NCBI GenBank assembly: GCA_037127655.1
Contig: JBAXXY010000158.1
Coordinates: forward strand, 1 to 6,200
DNA from: GWF2-38-69 sp037127655
Lineage (GTDB): Bacteria; Verrucomicrobiota; Lentisphaeria; Victivallales; GWF2-38-69
DNA length: 6,200 nt
Reading direction: 5' to 3'
The notes below the pieces were generated by a model. The model was given only the letters and a program-made list of their open reading frames with translations, did not search any database and was not told the origin of the DNA. Each line of letters starts with the position of its first letter. Position 1 is the first letter of the stretch. This document shows positions 6,195-6,200 of this stretch, in pieces. A program made the position numbers and the translations under genes.

Positions 6195-6200
6195 CTAACT

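Noticed and set aside
6171..6200. tmRNA-like tag end on the minus strand (GCG CTA TGC GCT TAA, reading A-L-C-A-stop)
   Set aside because: A tmRNA would need a tRNA-like 3' domain further along the minus strand, but that stretch is the antisense of the CAU tRNA and the TPR gene. The likeness is short and probably chance.
6179..6200. Partial minus-strand tRNA (GTTAGAGCG resembles the 3' half of a D arm)
   Set aside because: The following bases give no pairing anticodon stem, no U33 and no T arm.

Overview
The window is AT-rich bacterial chromosomal DNA. All four protein genes and one tRNA lie on the + strand. The layout is dnaN, recF, an aas-like gene, a TPR-protein gene, then a CAU-anticodon tRNA. 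dnaN followed by recF is the core of the classic dnaA-dnaN-recF-gyrB replication block, so the left edge probably lies just after dnaA and may hold part of the replication origin. gyrB, the usual next gene, is absent; an aas-like gene follows recF instead. The style of the clamp protein and the pairing with a long soluble TPR protein suggest the PVC/Lentisphaerae-Kiritimatiellae area or a similar AT-rich lineage. That is an impression from reading, not a database result, and should be held loosely.

Region by region: 1-77 is a very AT-rich leader holding a perfect abutting 13-bp tandem repeat, a TATAAT box and a Shine-Dalgarno (SD) sequence. 78-1184 is dnaN (beta clamp). 1184-2257 is recF, overlapping dnaN by one base (TAATG). 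2267-4459 is a 730-residue protein laid out like Aas (2-acylglycerophosphoethanolamine acyltransferase fused to acyl-ACP synthetase), nine bases after recF. 4460-4547 is a regulatory gap with promoter-like motifs, a 10-bp palindrome and a strong SD. 4548-5963 is a cytoplasmic TPR protein. 5964-6048 is an AT-rich spacer with no clear signal. 6049-6125 is a complete tRNA with encoded CCA. 6126-6200 is a more GC-rich tail with a 10-bp tandem repeat and two small hairpins.

dnaN, recF and aas are packed tightly enough to be one transcription unit, with recF and aas lacking clear SD sequences and probably translated by coupling. The TPR gene looks separately expressed. DnaN and RecF act in replication and in recombinational gap repair. 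The Aas-like protein belongs to membrane lipid metabolism and has no evident functional link to them.

The most notable observation is that the acyltransferase half of the Aas-like protein has lost the HX4D catalytic dyad. His is Phe41, Asp is Asn46, and no histidine occurs before residue 210. The adenylating half keeps nearly all its motifs. An A9 tract lies exactly at the junction between the two halves. I see no convincing new multi-gene system here; most of the window is housekeeping DNA with several local oddities.
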